In this document: piece by piece, positions 40,752 through 52,368 of the stretch
Layout of the letters: every line of letters starts with the position of its first letter
Numbering within the stretch: the stretch's first letter is position 1
Assembly: GCA_021773435.1 (NCBI GenBank)
Contig: JAJFKC010000020.1
Span: forward strand, 172,771 to 236,770
Reading direction: 5' to 3'
DNA: 64,000 bases
DNA from: Porticoccaceae bacterium
GTDB taxonomy: Bacteria > Pseudomonadota > Gammaproteobacteria > Pseudomonadales > Porticoccaceae
Notes under the pieces: generated by a model
Database searches by the model: none
What the model was told of the DNA's origin: nothing
What the model saw: the letters and a program-made list of their open reading frames with translations, nothing else
Translations under genes and position numbers: made by a program

Positions 40752-42138
40752 GACTCTGGTGAAAATTATTTGTGGTTTAGTTCTTCTGCGTAGACCGTGG
40801 ATGGAAGGTGCTTCCGGAGTTTCACGGCGTAATTTTTTGATAGCCATTTGCCTGATGCTCCCCGGCCAAACTTTATTGGCTGCCTCCGTTGAAGGCATTC
40901 GACTTTGGCGGGCACCGGATCACACCCGTCTTGTGTTCGACTTATCAGCACCCGTCGAGCACAAAGTATTTGCCCTCAAAACCCCCCGTCGTCTGGTGAT
41001 TGACATGGCAAAGACGCAATCGAAAGTAAAAACCAGGCCGCTGAATTTCAATAAAACGCCCATAGAAACTTTGCGTACGGCAGTTCGTAATAAGCAAGAT
41101 TTGCGAATTGTGTTGGACTTGGCGGCTGCCGTGAACCCGCGCAGTTTTATGCTTGGCAGCAACGAGCAATATGGCGACCGCCTGGTGATTGATCTCTATG
41201 AGAGCAATAAATCAACCGCCAAAACCGTCGCCGATGTGGTGCCCAGAAAGGGCAAGCTGCGCGATGTGATTGTTGCCATCGATGCCGGTCATGGTGGTGA
41301 TGACCCCGGCGCCATCGGGCCGGGTAAGGTGTATGAAAAGAAGGTTGCACTGGCAATCAGCCGCAAATTAAAAAGATTAGTTGATGCTGAGCCGGGCTTT
41401 CGTGGTGTTCTAGTGCGCACTGGTGATTACTATATCCCCCTGAAAAAACGTGCTGGTATTGCCCGAAAAAACCGAGCGGATATCTTTATCTCAATTCATG
41501 CCGATGCCTTTAAATTATCATCGGTGCACGGCGCTTCGGTATACGCGCTGTCGCGAAGCGGGGCGACCAGTGAGACAGCTCGTTACCTGGCGCAGCGTGA
41601 AAACCGCGCAGATCTTATCGGCGGCGTGGGCACTGTCAGCTTAAGTGACAAAGACCCAATGTTAGCTGGAGTGCTGCTAGATTTATCTATGACGGCAACG
41701 CTTAATAGTAGTTTAGATATAGGTCGAAGGGTGTTGAGCTCAGTTGGCCGTATCACCCAGCTGCACAAAAAACATGTAGAACAAGCCGGATTTGTGGTGC
41801 TTAAATCTCCAGATGTGCCGTCCATTCTGGTCGAAACCGGTTTTATATCAAATCCTCAAGAGGCCCGGCGTCTGAATCAGGTAGATCATCAAAATAAAAT
41901 GGCGAAAGCGATATTTAGTGGCGTGAAAGGCTATTTTAAAGATGCCCCGCCGGTGGAATCACTGTTGGTCGCGCAGCAAAAAAAAGCGGGTACTGTTTAC
42001 GTTGTCACGAGGGGCGATACCTTGTCTGAAATCGCCCATAGATATCACACTAGCGTGCGGGACATTAAGCACTATAACCAACTCACATCGACCCGGATTC
42101 GTATTGGGCAGCGGATCAAAATTCCTCGGTCATCATGA
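40735..42138 (+). CDS. amiC: N-acetylmuramoyl-L-alanine amidase with AMIN and LysM domains (AmiC/AmiB type)
   Basis: Septal peptidoglycan amidase. 467 residues from the GTG at 40735, or 445 from the ATG at 40801. A twin-arginine-like signal (SRRNFLIAICLMLPG) precedes an AMIN domain (about 50-150), an Amidase_3 zinc domain (about 180-400; DAGHGGDDPGAIG, EKKVALAISRKL, SIHADAF, VETGFISNPQEA) and a C-terminal LysM (YVVTRGDTLSEIAHRYH). Tat export is a feature of AmiC in E. coli, while the neighbourhood tsaE-X-mutL is that of amiB, so the symbol is tentative. Overlaps tsaE by 17 bp when the first start is used. Confidence 0.9.
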   Translation: MSKPIKTLVKIICGLVLLRRPWMEGASGVSRRNFLIAICLMLPGQTLLAASVEGIRLWRAPDHTRLVFDLSAPVEHKVFALKTPRRLVIDMAKTQSKVKTRPLNFNKTPIETLRTAVRNKQDLRIVLDLAAAVNPRSFMLGSNEQYGDRLVIDLYESNKSTAKTVADVVPRKGKLRDVIVAIDAGHGGDDPGAIGPGKVYEKKVALAISRKLKRLVDAEPGFRGVLVRTGDYYIPLKKRAGIARKNRADIFISIHADAFKLSSVHGASVYALSRSGATSETARYLAQRENRADLIGGVGTVSLSDKDPMLAGVLLDLSMTATLNSSLDIGRRVLSSVGRITQLHKKHVEQAGFVVLKSPDVPSILVETGFISNPQEARRLNQVDHQNKMAKAIFSGVKGYFKDAPPVESLLVAQQKKAGTVYVVTRGDTLSEIAHRYHTSVRDIKHYNQLTSTRIRIGQRIKIPRSS

Positions 42139-42210
42139 ATTGTATGTCTGAGAAGGCTATTACTATAAGCAAACTTCGCTTGTGCTTCACGCAAATCTGG
42201 TTAGCACCAC

Positions 42211-44142
42211 ATGCCTAATATACACTTACTTAATTCACGCTTAGCTAATCAGATAGCGGCCGGTGAGGTGGTAGAAAGGCCCGCTTCGCTGGTCAAGGAA
42301 TTGCTTGAAAATAGTCTCGACGCTGGTGCCAGTGTGATTGATATCGATGTCGAACAGGGCGGAGTCAAACGCGTACAGGTGCGGGATAACGGCTCCGGTA
42401 TTGACAGAGATGAACTGGCTTTGGCGTTGAGTCGCCATGCCACCAGCAAAATTCAAAATCTCGACGACCTCGAATCGGTAGAGACGCTGGGTTTTCGTGG
42501 TGAGGCCCTGGCCAGCATTGCTTCAGTATCAAAATTGACGCTAACCAGTAATACCCAATCACAGGGACCTGGCTGGCGCGTGAATACCGCTGGGCCAGAT
42601 ATGGCAGCCAATATCGAACCCGCGCCTCATGCCCGGGGTACCACGGTCGAGGTGCGCGATTTATTTTTTAACACCCCGGCGCGACGCAAGTTTTTGCGCA
42701 AGGAAAAAACCGAATTTAATCGGCTTGACGATGTGGTCAGGCGCATGGCCCTGAGTCATTTTGGTGTCACGATTACGCTGCGCAACAACGGCAAAGTGGT
42801 GCGGCAATATCGCTCAGTAGACAATCTATTAGAAAATTCCTCCGAGAATGTCGCCGAGCAGGAGCGGCGGGTTGCGGCTATCTGCGGAAAAGCCTTTATG
42901 GAGCAGGCTCGCTTTGTCGAGATAAAGCGTGATATTGAGCCAGACGTTGAGCACAGCCGATTGCACTTGCGGGGCTGGCTTGGCTCACCTCAGTTGTCCC
43001 GCAGCCAGGCCGATCAGCAATACTTTTTTGTTAATGGGCGCACGGTGCGAGATCGAGTTGTCACCCATGCAGTACGCCAGGCTTATCGTGATGTGATGTA
43101 TCACAATCGTCATGCCGCCTGTGTGTTATTTTTGGACTTGCCCGCTGCAGATGTTGACGTCAATGTGCATCCCACCAAGCATGAAGTGCGGTTTCGGGAA
43201 AGCCGGGCGGTACACGACTTTTTGTACAGCGCCTTACATCGGGCCGTAGCCGAATTTGGCCCTGGCGAAGAGTCGGCTTCACAAATATCGGCACTCGCAA
43301 ATATAGAAACGAATGGCGCGACTAGCTTTGCCAATGTTTCAGCCAGCGGCTTAGATTCAATGGCAAGTTCTTATTCGGGCAATGCCCAACAGTCGCCGTT
43401 ATCGCTACGCCACCCGATAACCGGTGTGGCCGAGCAAATGGCGGTTTATCGATCTTTGCATCCACCCGCAGGAGATAGGCTCGCAGGAGATAGACCCTCT
43501 GGCGATAGGGGCTACAGGCAGAGCGCGAATGCTGAGCCAATTGAAGCCAGGGGTGAAGTGCCTCCGCTGGGTTACGCCCTTGCTCAGCTGGGCGGCGTTT
43601 ATATCCTGGCCGAAAACGAACAGGGCATGGTGCTGGTCGACATGCATGCCGCCCACGAACGTATCACCTACGAGCAATTAAAACTGGGCTATGACGACAG
43701 ATCGCTGGTGGCGCAACCTTTGCTGGTACCCCGGACTATGTCGGTCAGCGAACCCGAGGCTGATGCTGCTGAGCAATATCAGGACATGTTCAGAAGTTTT
43801 GCCATTGAATTGCAACGTGCTGGCCCAGAAGCGCTTGTCGTTCGCGAAGTACCCGCATTGATACGCGATGCTGATATCGACGCCTTGATACGCGATGTGC
43901 TGGCCGATTTGATCGCTCAGGGACATAGTGATCGCGTTGAGGTGTTAGCTGACGAGATGTTGTCGAAAGTCGCCTGTCACGGCTCGGTGCGCGCCAATCG
44001 CGCTCTGTCTATCGTTGAGATGAACGCTTTGCTGCGGCAAATGGAAGTGACTGAGCGCAGCGGTCAATGTAATCATGGCCGACCCACCTGGACGCAGATG
44101 TCCATGGTCGAGCTGGATAAACTGTTTCTACGTGGTCGGTAG
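42211..44142 (+). CDS. mutL: DNA mismatch repair protein MutL with endonuclease motif
   Basis: 643 residues. N-terminal GHKL ATPase motifs: AGEVVERPASLVKELLENSLDAGA-type start (NSLDAGA), DNGSGIDRDELALA, RHATSKI, LGFRGEALASI. After a variable linker (about 365-440) the C-terminal dimerisation domain contains DMHAAHERITYE at about 477-488, matching the D-[QM]-H-A-x2-E-x4-E metal site of endonuclease-type MutL, and GQCNHGRPT near the end. E. coli MutL lacks this site. It suggests a nicking, MutH-independent mismatch repair. Confidence 0.96.
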   Translation: MPNIHLLNSRLANQIAAGEVVERPASLVKELLENSLDAGASVIDIDVEQGGVKRVQVRDNGSGIDRDELALALSRHATSKIQNLDDLESVETLGFRGEALASIASVSKLTLTSNTQSQGPGWRVNTAGPDMAANIEPAPHARGTTVEVRDLFFNTPARRKFLRKEKTEFNRLDDVVRRMALSHFGVTITLRNNGKVVRQYRSVDNLLENSSENVAEQERRVAAICGKAFMEQARFVEIKRDIEPDVEHSRLHLRGWLGSPQLSRSQADQQYFFVNGRTVRDRVVTHAVRQAYRDVMYHNRHAACVLFLDLPAADVDVNVHPTKHEVRFRESRAVHDFLYSALHRAVAEFGPGEESASQISALANIETNGATSFANVSASGLDSMASSYSGNAQQSPLSLRHPITGVAEQMAVYRSLHPPAGDRLAGDRPSGDRGYRQSANAEPIEARGEVPPLGYALAQLGGVYILAENEQGMVLVDMHAAHERITYEQLKLGYDDRSLVAQPLLVPRTMSVSEPEADAAEQYQDMFRSFAIELQRAGPEALVVREVPALIRDADIDALIRDVLADLIAQGHSDRVEVLADEMLSKVACHGSVRANRALSIVEMNALLRQMEVTERSGQCNHGRPTWTQMSMVELDKLFLRGR

Positions 44143-45192
44143 TTGACCTTGGCAGCAAGTTTGTCCGGGGCAGGTAAACAGAAACCACCCATTATCTTTT
44201 TGATGGGCCCTACGGCGTCGGGTAAAACTGATCTGGCCATAGGTCTGCGTGACCACCTGCCGGTAGAGCTTATCAATGTCGATTCATCTCAGGTCTATAC
44301 TGGCATGAACATCGGCACTGCCAAGCCCCAGGCAAAGGTATTGGCCCAGGCTCCACACCGCTTGATCGATATTCGAGATCCCGCTGATACTTATTCTGTT
44401 GGCGAATTTATCGACGATGCCCGCAGTCACATCAGCGAAATCACCACCTCGGGAGGCGTCCCGCTGCTGGTCGGTGGCACTATGCTCTATTTTCGCGCCC
44501 TGCTCGATGGTCTGGCCGATTTGCCCCCAGCGAACCCTGAGATGCGTGCACAAATCGAGCGTCAGGCTGAGCAACATGGCTGGCCCTACATGCATGAACG
44601 GCTCAAAGAAGTGGATGCTATAACGGCCGGGCATGTGCACCCCAACCATTCCCAGCGTATCGCCCGCGCGCTGGAGGTATTTCAAATTAGTGGTACGCCC
44701 CTGTCGACATTGATAGCTAAGCAACAAAAAGGCACAGGTCGCAAGCCCATTATCAACCAATACCGTGTTGTGCAGCTGGCTTTGATTCCCCCCGATCGAG
44801 CACAGCTACATAAAGCGATAGAGCAACGGTTTTTCGATATGTTGTCCGCTGGGCTGATTGATGAGGTAAAGCAGCTTTATGAGCGAAAGGATTTGTCTGC
44901 AGACCTGCCTGCTATGCGCGCAGTGGGTTATCGTCAGGTTTGGGGTTACCTGGCTGGCGAATACGACTATGACGAAATGGTCGCAAGGGCAATCGCAGCG
45001 ACTCGACAATTGGCTAAAAGGCAGCTGACCTGGTTGCGAGGCTGGCCCGGAGTGTACTGTGTGAACACTGTAGACCCAGAGGATCAGCCCGGCGATCGAT
45101 CGAATATGAGTCTGCAATCACCGCAACAAATATTGACTAATGCCTTGAATTTTTTAGAAAAAGCTGCCATATACTTAGCGGAGGCCGAGTAG
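44143..45192 (+). CDS. miaA: tRNA dimethylallyltransferase
   Basis: Prenylates A37 of tRNAs reading UNN codons. 349 residues with IIFLMGPTASGKTDLA, NVDSSQVYTGMNIGTAKP, LVGGTMLYFRALLDGLADLP and RAVGYRQVWGYL. The start is uncertain: a TTG directly after the mutL stop (44143) or another TTG at 44152; no ATG precedes the P-loop in a good context. Part of the mutL-miaA-hfq-hflX series. Confidence 0.94.
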   Translation: MTLAASLSGAGKQKPPIIFLMGPTASGKTDLAIGLRDHLPVELINVDSSQVYTGMNIGTAKPQAKVLAQAPHRLIDIRDPADTYSVGEFIDDARSHISEITTSGGVPLLVGGTMLYFRALLDGLADLPPANPEMRAQIERQAEQHGWPYMHERLKEVDAITAGHVHPNHSQRIARALEVFQISGTPLSTLIAKQQKGTGRKPIINQYRVVQLALIPPDRAQLHKAIEQRFFDMLSAGLIDEVKQLYERKDLSADLPAMRAVGYRQVWGYLAGEYDYDEMVARAIAATRQLAKRQLTWLRGWPGVYCVNTVDPEDQPGDRSNMSLQSPQQILTNALNFLEKAAIYLAEAE

Positions 45193-45312
45193 TATCATGC
45201 GCGGCCCAATCTTGGTGAGAGTCGCTGACACATAGGTCAGCTATTAATGTCTCTCATTACTTGAGCCGTCTATTGGATGGCTGTTTTCGTCAAAGTACGT
45301 AGGAGAACAATA

Positions 45313-45570
45313 ATGTCCAAAGGTCACAATCTGCAAGATCCGTTTCTAAATGTGTTGAGAAAAGAGCGTATCCCGGTATCTATTTTTCTGGTCAATGGCA
45401 TTAAATTGCAGGGCCAGGTTGAATCCTTTGATCAGTTTGTGGTGCTGTTGAAAAACACCGTGAGTCAAATGGTTTACAAACACGCTATCTCGACGGTGGT
45501 GCCTTCCCGTCCAGTTAAACTGCCGATGGCCGTTCCGCCCGAAGATGATCAAAGCGATATGGAGGACTGA
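45313..45570 (+). CDS. hfq: RNA chaperone Hfq
   Basis: Hexameric Sm-like protein for small-RNA regulation. 85 residues from ATG 45313 with AGGAG upstream: [42 protein letters not shown] and [10 protein letters not shown]. The C-terminal tail is short, as in pseudomonads. An upstream in-frame start at 45277 has no family support. Confidence 0.98.
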   Translation: MSKGHNLQDPFLNVLRKERIPVSIFLVNGIKLQGQVESFDQFVVLLKNTVSQMVYKHAISTVVPSRPVKLPMAVPPEDDQSDMED

Positions 45571-46956
45571 TTGTTCTTTGATCGTCCAGCAACTGGCGAA
45601 CTAGCGGTTTTAGTACATCTAAACCTGGATAACGAGCGACAGCCAGAAAATCGACGGGAATTCGAAGAACTTGTGCTATCAGCTGGCGGTGACCCGGTCA
45701 GTGAGATTTCCGGACACCGCCGTACACCGCATCCACGCTACTTTGTGGGCACTGGCAAGTTAGAAGAAATCCGCGAACAGATCAATCAAACCGGCGCCCA
45801 ACTACTTATATTCAATCACGAGATCAGCCCTGGCCAGGAACGAAATATTGAACAGGCGTTGTGTTGTCGGGTGCTCGACCGCACCGGCCTGATCCTCGAT
45901 ATTTTTGCCCAGCGCGCACAAACCCACGAAGGGAAATTACAGGTTGAGCTGGCTCAGCTTGAATATATGAGTACACGTCTGGTGCGTGGTTGGACTCATC
46001 TAGAGCGCCAAAAAGGTGGGATCGGCCTGCGTGGTCCCGGTGAAACTCAGCTGGAAACCGACCGAAGATTGCTGTCGGCGCGGATCAAGTCCATTCATAA
46101 ACGACTGGAAAAAGTGCGTCGTCAGCGGCATCAGAGTCGGCGCTCCAGACAGCGGGCCGAGACACCGACAGTGTCGCTGGTAGGTTACACCAATGCGGGC
46201 AAATCAACCCTGTTTAATGAGCTAACCGGCGCCGGGGTTTATGTCGCCGACCAGCTGTTTGCAACCCTTGATCCGACTATGCGAGCCATCACAATGCCAG
46301 TGACAGGCACCGTGATTCTTGCCGATACGGTCGGTTTTATCAGTCATCTGCCGCACAAATTAGTCGAGGCGTTTCGCGCCACCCTTGAAGAGGCGACTAA
46401 CGCATCGTTGCTCTTGCATGTCATCGACGCCAGTAGCGAAGAGCTAAGCGATAATATTGAACAAGTTGAAAACGTGCTTGAAGAGATTGGCGCTGCTGAG
46501 ATTCCGGTCTTGAAAATCTACAATAAAATAGATTTGTTGGGGGCCGGTGAGGCCCATATCGACCGGGACGAAAACGGTAAGGCTATTGCAGTCTGGTTGT
46601 CCGCACAAACCGGTCTTGGCTTTGATTTGCTCTTTGACGCGATACAGGAACACCTCGAAGCGGATGTCATTGCTATTACTTGTCGCCTGCCTCCAGAAGC
46701 GGGGCGCTTACGGGCAAAATTCTACGCTGCGGGAGCAGTCGTAACTGAGCATAATGGCAGGGATGGTGCTACTATGATTGATCTTCGAATGCCCAAAAAA
46801 GACTGGTTGCGTATACTCAAAGCTGAGGGCTTCACCGCTCAGCAAATAGTGGTTGAGCCTGGTCAGGCTACGACCATCAAGCGGGTGACTGTTCCGGACG
46901 AGACTCCGATAGCAGTTCAGGATGCTAATAAAGCCGATCTGGTCAGAGCAAGCTGA
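45571..46956 (+). CDS. hflX: Ribosome-associated GTPase HflX
   Basis: Splits or rescues stalled ribosomes under stress. 461 residues: HflX N-terminal domain, coiled region, G1 GYTNAGKSTLFN, G3 DTVGFISHLP and a C-terminal extension. TTG start at 45571 immediately after the hfq stop; E. coli HflX begins similarly (FDR). Coupled to hfq. Confidence 0.95.
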   Translation: MFFDRPATGELAVLVHLNLDNERQPENRREFEELVLSAGGDPVSEISGHRRTPHPRYFVGTGKLEEIREQINQTGAQLLIFNHEISPGQERNIEQALCCRVLDRTGLILDIFAQRAQTHEGKLQVELAQLEYMSTRLVRGWTHLERQKGGIGLRGPGETQLETDRRLLSARIKSIHKRLEKVRRQRHQSRRSRQRAETPTVSLVGYTNAGKSTLFNELTGAGVYVADQLFATLDPTMRAITMPVTGTVILADTVGFISHLPHKLVEAFRATLEEATNASLLLHVIDASSEELSDNIEQVENVLEEIGAAEIPVLKIYNKIDLLGAGEAHIDRDENGKAIAVWLSAQTGLGFDLLFDAIQEHLEADVIAITCRLPPEAGRLRAKFYAAGAVVTEHNGRDGATMIDLRMPKKDWLRILKAEGFTAQQIVVEPGQATTIKRVTVPDETPIAVQDANKADLVRAS

Positions 46957-47066
46957 TCAAACCCAGCAGGGGTCGCTACGGTTGCGCCAGGTGCAGTAAA
47001 AATTACGATTAAAGTTTAGCGTTGCAGGTCGGGTGCTAAACGTGGCACGTAAGTAAGAGCGTACTC

Positions 47067-47102
47067 TTAAGAGGCAGGTGGATTTTAAGAGGCAGGTGGA
47101 TT
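47067..47102. repeat. Perfect 18-bp tandem duplication upstream of hflK
   Basis: TTAAGAGGCAGGTGGATT is present twice in direct succession (47067-47084 and 47085-47102), about 50 bp before the hflK start. Confidence 0.9.
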
Positions 47103-47153
47103 TTCGTGGGCGGATTGATAGAATCGCCGCCTCAGATTTTTGTGGAGTTAATT

Positions 47154-48344
47154 ATGGCGTGGAACGAACCCGGCGGTGGCAATGGCGGTGGCAATAACGG
47201 TGGGGGCAATGGTGGAAAAGACCCCTGGGGCGGCGGCAAAGGCAGTAATAGTCCTCCTGATCTTGATGAAGTGCTGAAAAATTTGTCCGATAAACTCGGC
47301 AAAATCTTTGGTGGTGGTAAAGGCGGCGCTGGTGGCACTGACGGTGGTAACCGCGGTAGTTCGAGTTTGCTAATTATTGCTGTAGTAGTTGCTGCGTTGG
47401 TTTGGGCATTGCTTGGTGTCTATCAGGTAGATGCCAAAGAGAAAGCCCTGGTGCTGCGTTTTGGTAAATTCTACAGTATTGTTGGTGACGGCTTGCATTG
47501 GAATCCGCCCCTGATCGACATCGTGACCAAGGTTCGGGTTACCGAAGAGAGGCAATATCAGACCCGCGGGCAAATGCTCACGGAGGATGAAAATATTGTT
47601 GAGTTGCCGATGACCGTCCACTACAACATAAAAAGCATCAAAGACTTCCTGCTGGTAGTGAAAGATCCCGAGATCAGCTTGCGACATGCTACGGAAAGCG
47701 CTTTGCGTCATGTGGTGGGTAGCACCAGCTTTGATGAAGTGGTTTCAACCGGTCGGCAACAACTCAGTATCGATGTCCGTGGTCGTTTGCAGACTTATCT
47801 GGATAATTATGGCGCCGGTATTAAAGTTGTTAAAGTGAATATCCTGGAGGCCAAACCGCCATCGGCAGTCAAGGCTGCCTACGATGACGTCATCAAGGCG
47901 CGGGAAGATCAGGAACGCCTGGTTAACGAAGCTCAAGCTTATGCGAACGGTATTGTTCCGGAAGCACGGGGTCGCGCTCAACGTGTTATCGAAGAGGCCA
48001 ACGCCTATAAGGCAAAGGTGGTGGCTGAAGCACAGGGTGAGGCGCAACGCTTTACTCAGGTACTTGGCGAATATGAAAAAGCACCTGCAGTGACGCGAGA
48101 GCGGCTTTATCTCGATGCCATTCAGGATGTACTTGAGAGTACATCGAAAATTATGGTTGATGTAAAAGGGGGCAACAACATGCTCTATCTGCCTTTGGAC
48201 AAACTGGTTCAGCAGCCATCGGTGATTGGCAAGCAAGCCAGCACATTATCCAGTCAAGACATCGATCTAATTACCAAGCGAGTGGTAGACAATATCAATA
48301 TTCGTAGCCAACAAAGTTCTTCCCCGCGCCGGGAGTCACGGTAA
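47154..48344 (+). CDS. hflK: FtsH protease modulator HflK
   Basis: SPFH/band-7 membrane protein that forms a large complex with HflC around FtsH. 396 residues from ATG 47154 (GGAG upstream): a very Gly/Asn-rich cytosolic N-terminus (about 1-75), one membrane helix (LLIIAVVVAALVWALLG), then the SPFH domain and coiled coil (EARGRAQRVIEEANAYKAK). The in-frame extension to 47106 lacks similarity. hflC starts 1 bp inside its stop. Confidence 0.95.
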   Translation: MAWNEPGGGNGGGNNGGGNGGKDPWGGGKGSNSPPDLDEVLKNLSDKLGKIFGGGKGGAGGTDGGNRGSSSLLIIAVVVAALVWALLGVYQVDAKEKALVLRFGKFYSIVGDGLHWNPPLIDIVTKVRVTEERQYQTRGQMLTEDENIVELPMTVHYNIKSIKDFLLVVKDPEISLRHATESALRHVVGSTSFDEVVSTGRQQLSIDVRGRLQTYLDNYGAGIKVVKVNILEAKPPSAVKAAYDDVIKAREDQERLVNEAQAYANGIVPEARGRAQRVIEEANAYKAKVVAEAQGEAQRFTQVLGEYEKAPAVTRERLYLDAIQDVLESTSKIMVDVKGGNNMLYLPLDKLVQQPSVIGKQASTLSSQDIDLITKRVVDNINIRSQQSSSPRRESR

Positions 48345-49216
48345 TGAGTCAGAAATTATCTGCATTTTTAATCGGCCTGGCACTGGTCGTCATGCTTGCT
48401 AACAGTAGTCTCTATGTTATTAAGGAAACTGAAAAAGCGGTAAAACTGCGCTTTGGTCGGATTGTAGAACCGGATATAAAGCCTGGCATCTATGTCAAAT
48501 TGCCTTTCGCCGATGATGTGCGCAAGTTTGATTCGAGGATACTGACTCTTGACGCTGAACCAGAGAGCTTTTTGACGGTACAGAAAAAACGACTCATCGT
48601 CGACGCTTTCGCCAAGTGGCGGATTGTTGATGTGGCGACTTACTACAAGGCCACAGGGGGTGAGGAATCGGTCGCTCACAGTCGCCTGGCGGATCGAGTT
48701 AATGATGGCCTGCGTAACCAGTTTGGCACGCGCACCTTACACGAGGCTGTATCTGGCGAGCGTGATCAGTTAATGGCCCACATTACTGAGGATTTGAATG
48801 AACGAGTGCGAGAGTCTTTGGGAGTTGAGGTAGTCGATGTGCGGGTCAAACGAATTGATTTGCCACAGGAGGTTAGCGAGCAGGTATTTCGTCGTATGAA
48901 GGCGGAGCGCGAGAAAGAAGCGCGGGAGTTGCGTTCGAAAGGTTTAGAGGCCGCAGAGAGAATTCGCGCAGACGCTGATCGCCAGGAGACGATTATTGCT
49001 GCTAATGCCTATCGTGAGTCTGAAAATACCCGAGGTGCTGGAGATGCTGAGGCGTCGACAGTTTACGCCACAGCCTATCAACGCAATCCAGAGTTCTACG
49101 CTTTTTCCCGTAGTTTAATTGCTTACAGAAAGGCATTTGCTAATAAGGGCGATGTCATGTTGATAGATCCAGACAGCGATTTTTTTAGCTACTTAAAGGA
49201 TAAGAGTGGCAAATAA
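48344..49216 (+). CDS. hflC: FtsH protease modulator HflC
   Basis: 290-residue partner of HflK with an N-terminal membrane helix (LIGLALVVMLANSSLYVI), KAVKLRFGRI and SPFH sequence through VKRIDLPQEVSEQVFRRMKAEREKEAREL. TAATG overlap with hflK. Followed by a strong terminator. Confidence 0.96.
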   Translation: MSQKLSAFLIGLALVVMLANSSLYVIKETEKAVKLRFGRIVEPDIKPGIYVKLPFADDVRKFDSRILTLDAEPESFLTVQKKRLIVDAFAKWRIVDVATYYKATGGEESVAHSRLADRVNDGLRNQFGTRTLHEAVSGERDQLMAHITEDLNERVRESLGVEVVDVRVKRIDLPQEVSEQVFRRMKAEREKEARELRSKGLEAAERIRADADRQETIIAANAYRESENTRGAGDAEASTVYATAYQRNPEFYAFSRSLIAYRKAFANKGDVMLIDPDSDFFSYLKDKSGK

Positions 49217-49265
49217 GCGATAATAAAATTGCGGTGTCCAGATATTGGCGGTGCTACAATTGCAT

Positions 49266-49288
49266 AACCGGGGCGACCCGGTTTTTTT
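49266..49288 (+). terminator. Intrinsic terminator after hflC
   Basis: Stem AACCGGG / CCCGGTT closing a GCGA tetraloop (GNRA type) and followed by seven T. It ends the amiC-to-hflC transcription unit. Confidence 0.9.
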
Positions 49289-49382
49289 ATGAGTGCGATA
49301 AGTTTTGTGCAAGTGTTAATCGGTTATGGTGGTGTGGAATTTGCCGATATTTCAATGAAACTATTTATCGGGTGACTGAGTA

Positions 49383-49568
49383 ATGGGCCAGGACTTTTTG
49401 GCGGCACTGTGTCTGGTTCTGGTAATAGAGGGCATATTGCCTTTTCTGATACCTGGTCGCTGGCGAGAGATGATGCTGTCACTCACCCAGGTGGATGAAA
49501 AAACGATTCGATTAATCGGCTTGTCGAGCATGTTACTGGGTGCTGGACTGCTGTTTTTGGTGAAATAG
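49383..49568 (+). CDS. yjeT: Small membrane protein of the DUF2065/YjeT family
   Basis: 61 residues with two hydrophobic segments (LAALCLVLVIEGILPFLIP and IGLSSMLLGAGLLFLV) joined by a short charged loop, as in YjeT. It sits between hflC and hisZ, the usual position. Function unknown. Confidence 0.88.
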   Translation: MGQDFLAALCLVLVIEGILPFLIPGRWREMMLSLTQVDEKTIRLIGLSSMLLGAGLLFLVK

Positions 49569-49635
49569 AGAATGACTTCACTCGGCGCAGCGCAGAGCAA
49601 GTCACAGTGAGACAGGTAAGGTTGGTACGTAGGAA

Positions 49636-52169
<2,534 letters not shown>

Positions 52170-52171
<2 letters not shown>

Positions 52172-52191
52172 GTATTTGATGAGCATTTGAT
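52170..52191. repeat. 11-bp tandem duplication at the purA 3' end
   Basis: GAGTATTTGAT and GAGCATTTGAT follow each other (one mismatch), beginning at the second-last base of the purA stop codon. Confidence 0.7.
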
Positions 52192-52368
52192 GATTGTTTA
52201 ACAACTTATATCACCCGGCCCCGATGTTGTGAGCACAATAATGATTGACGGGTTTGGGCCAAAGGTTAACTTTCAGATACCTCTACTGAATATAATAAGA
52301 TTTAATTCCAATAAGTTTTCAGCTGCGATGAAAACTACAAAATTTTAAACAACTAGAAGGATTAATCA

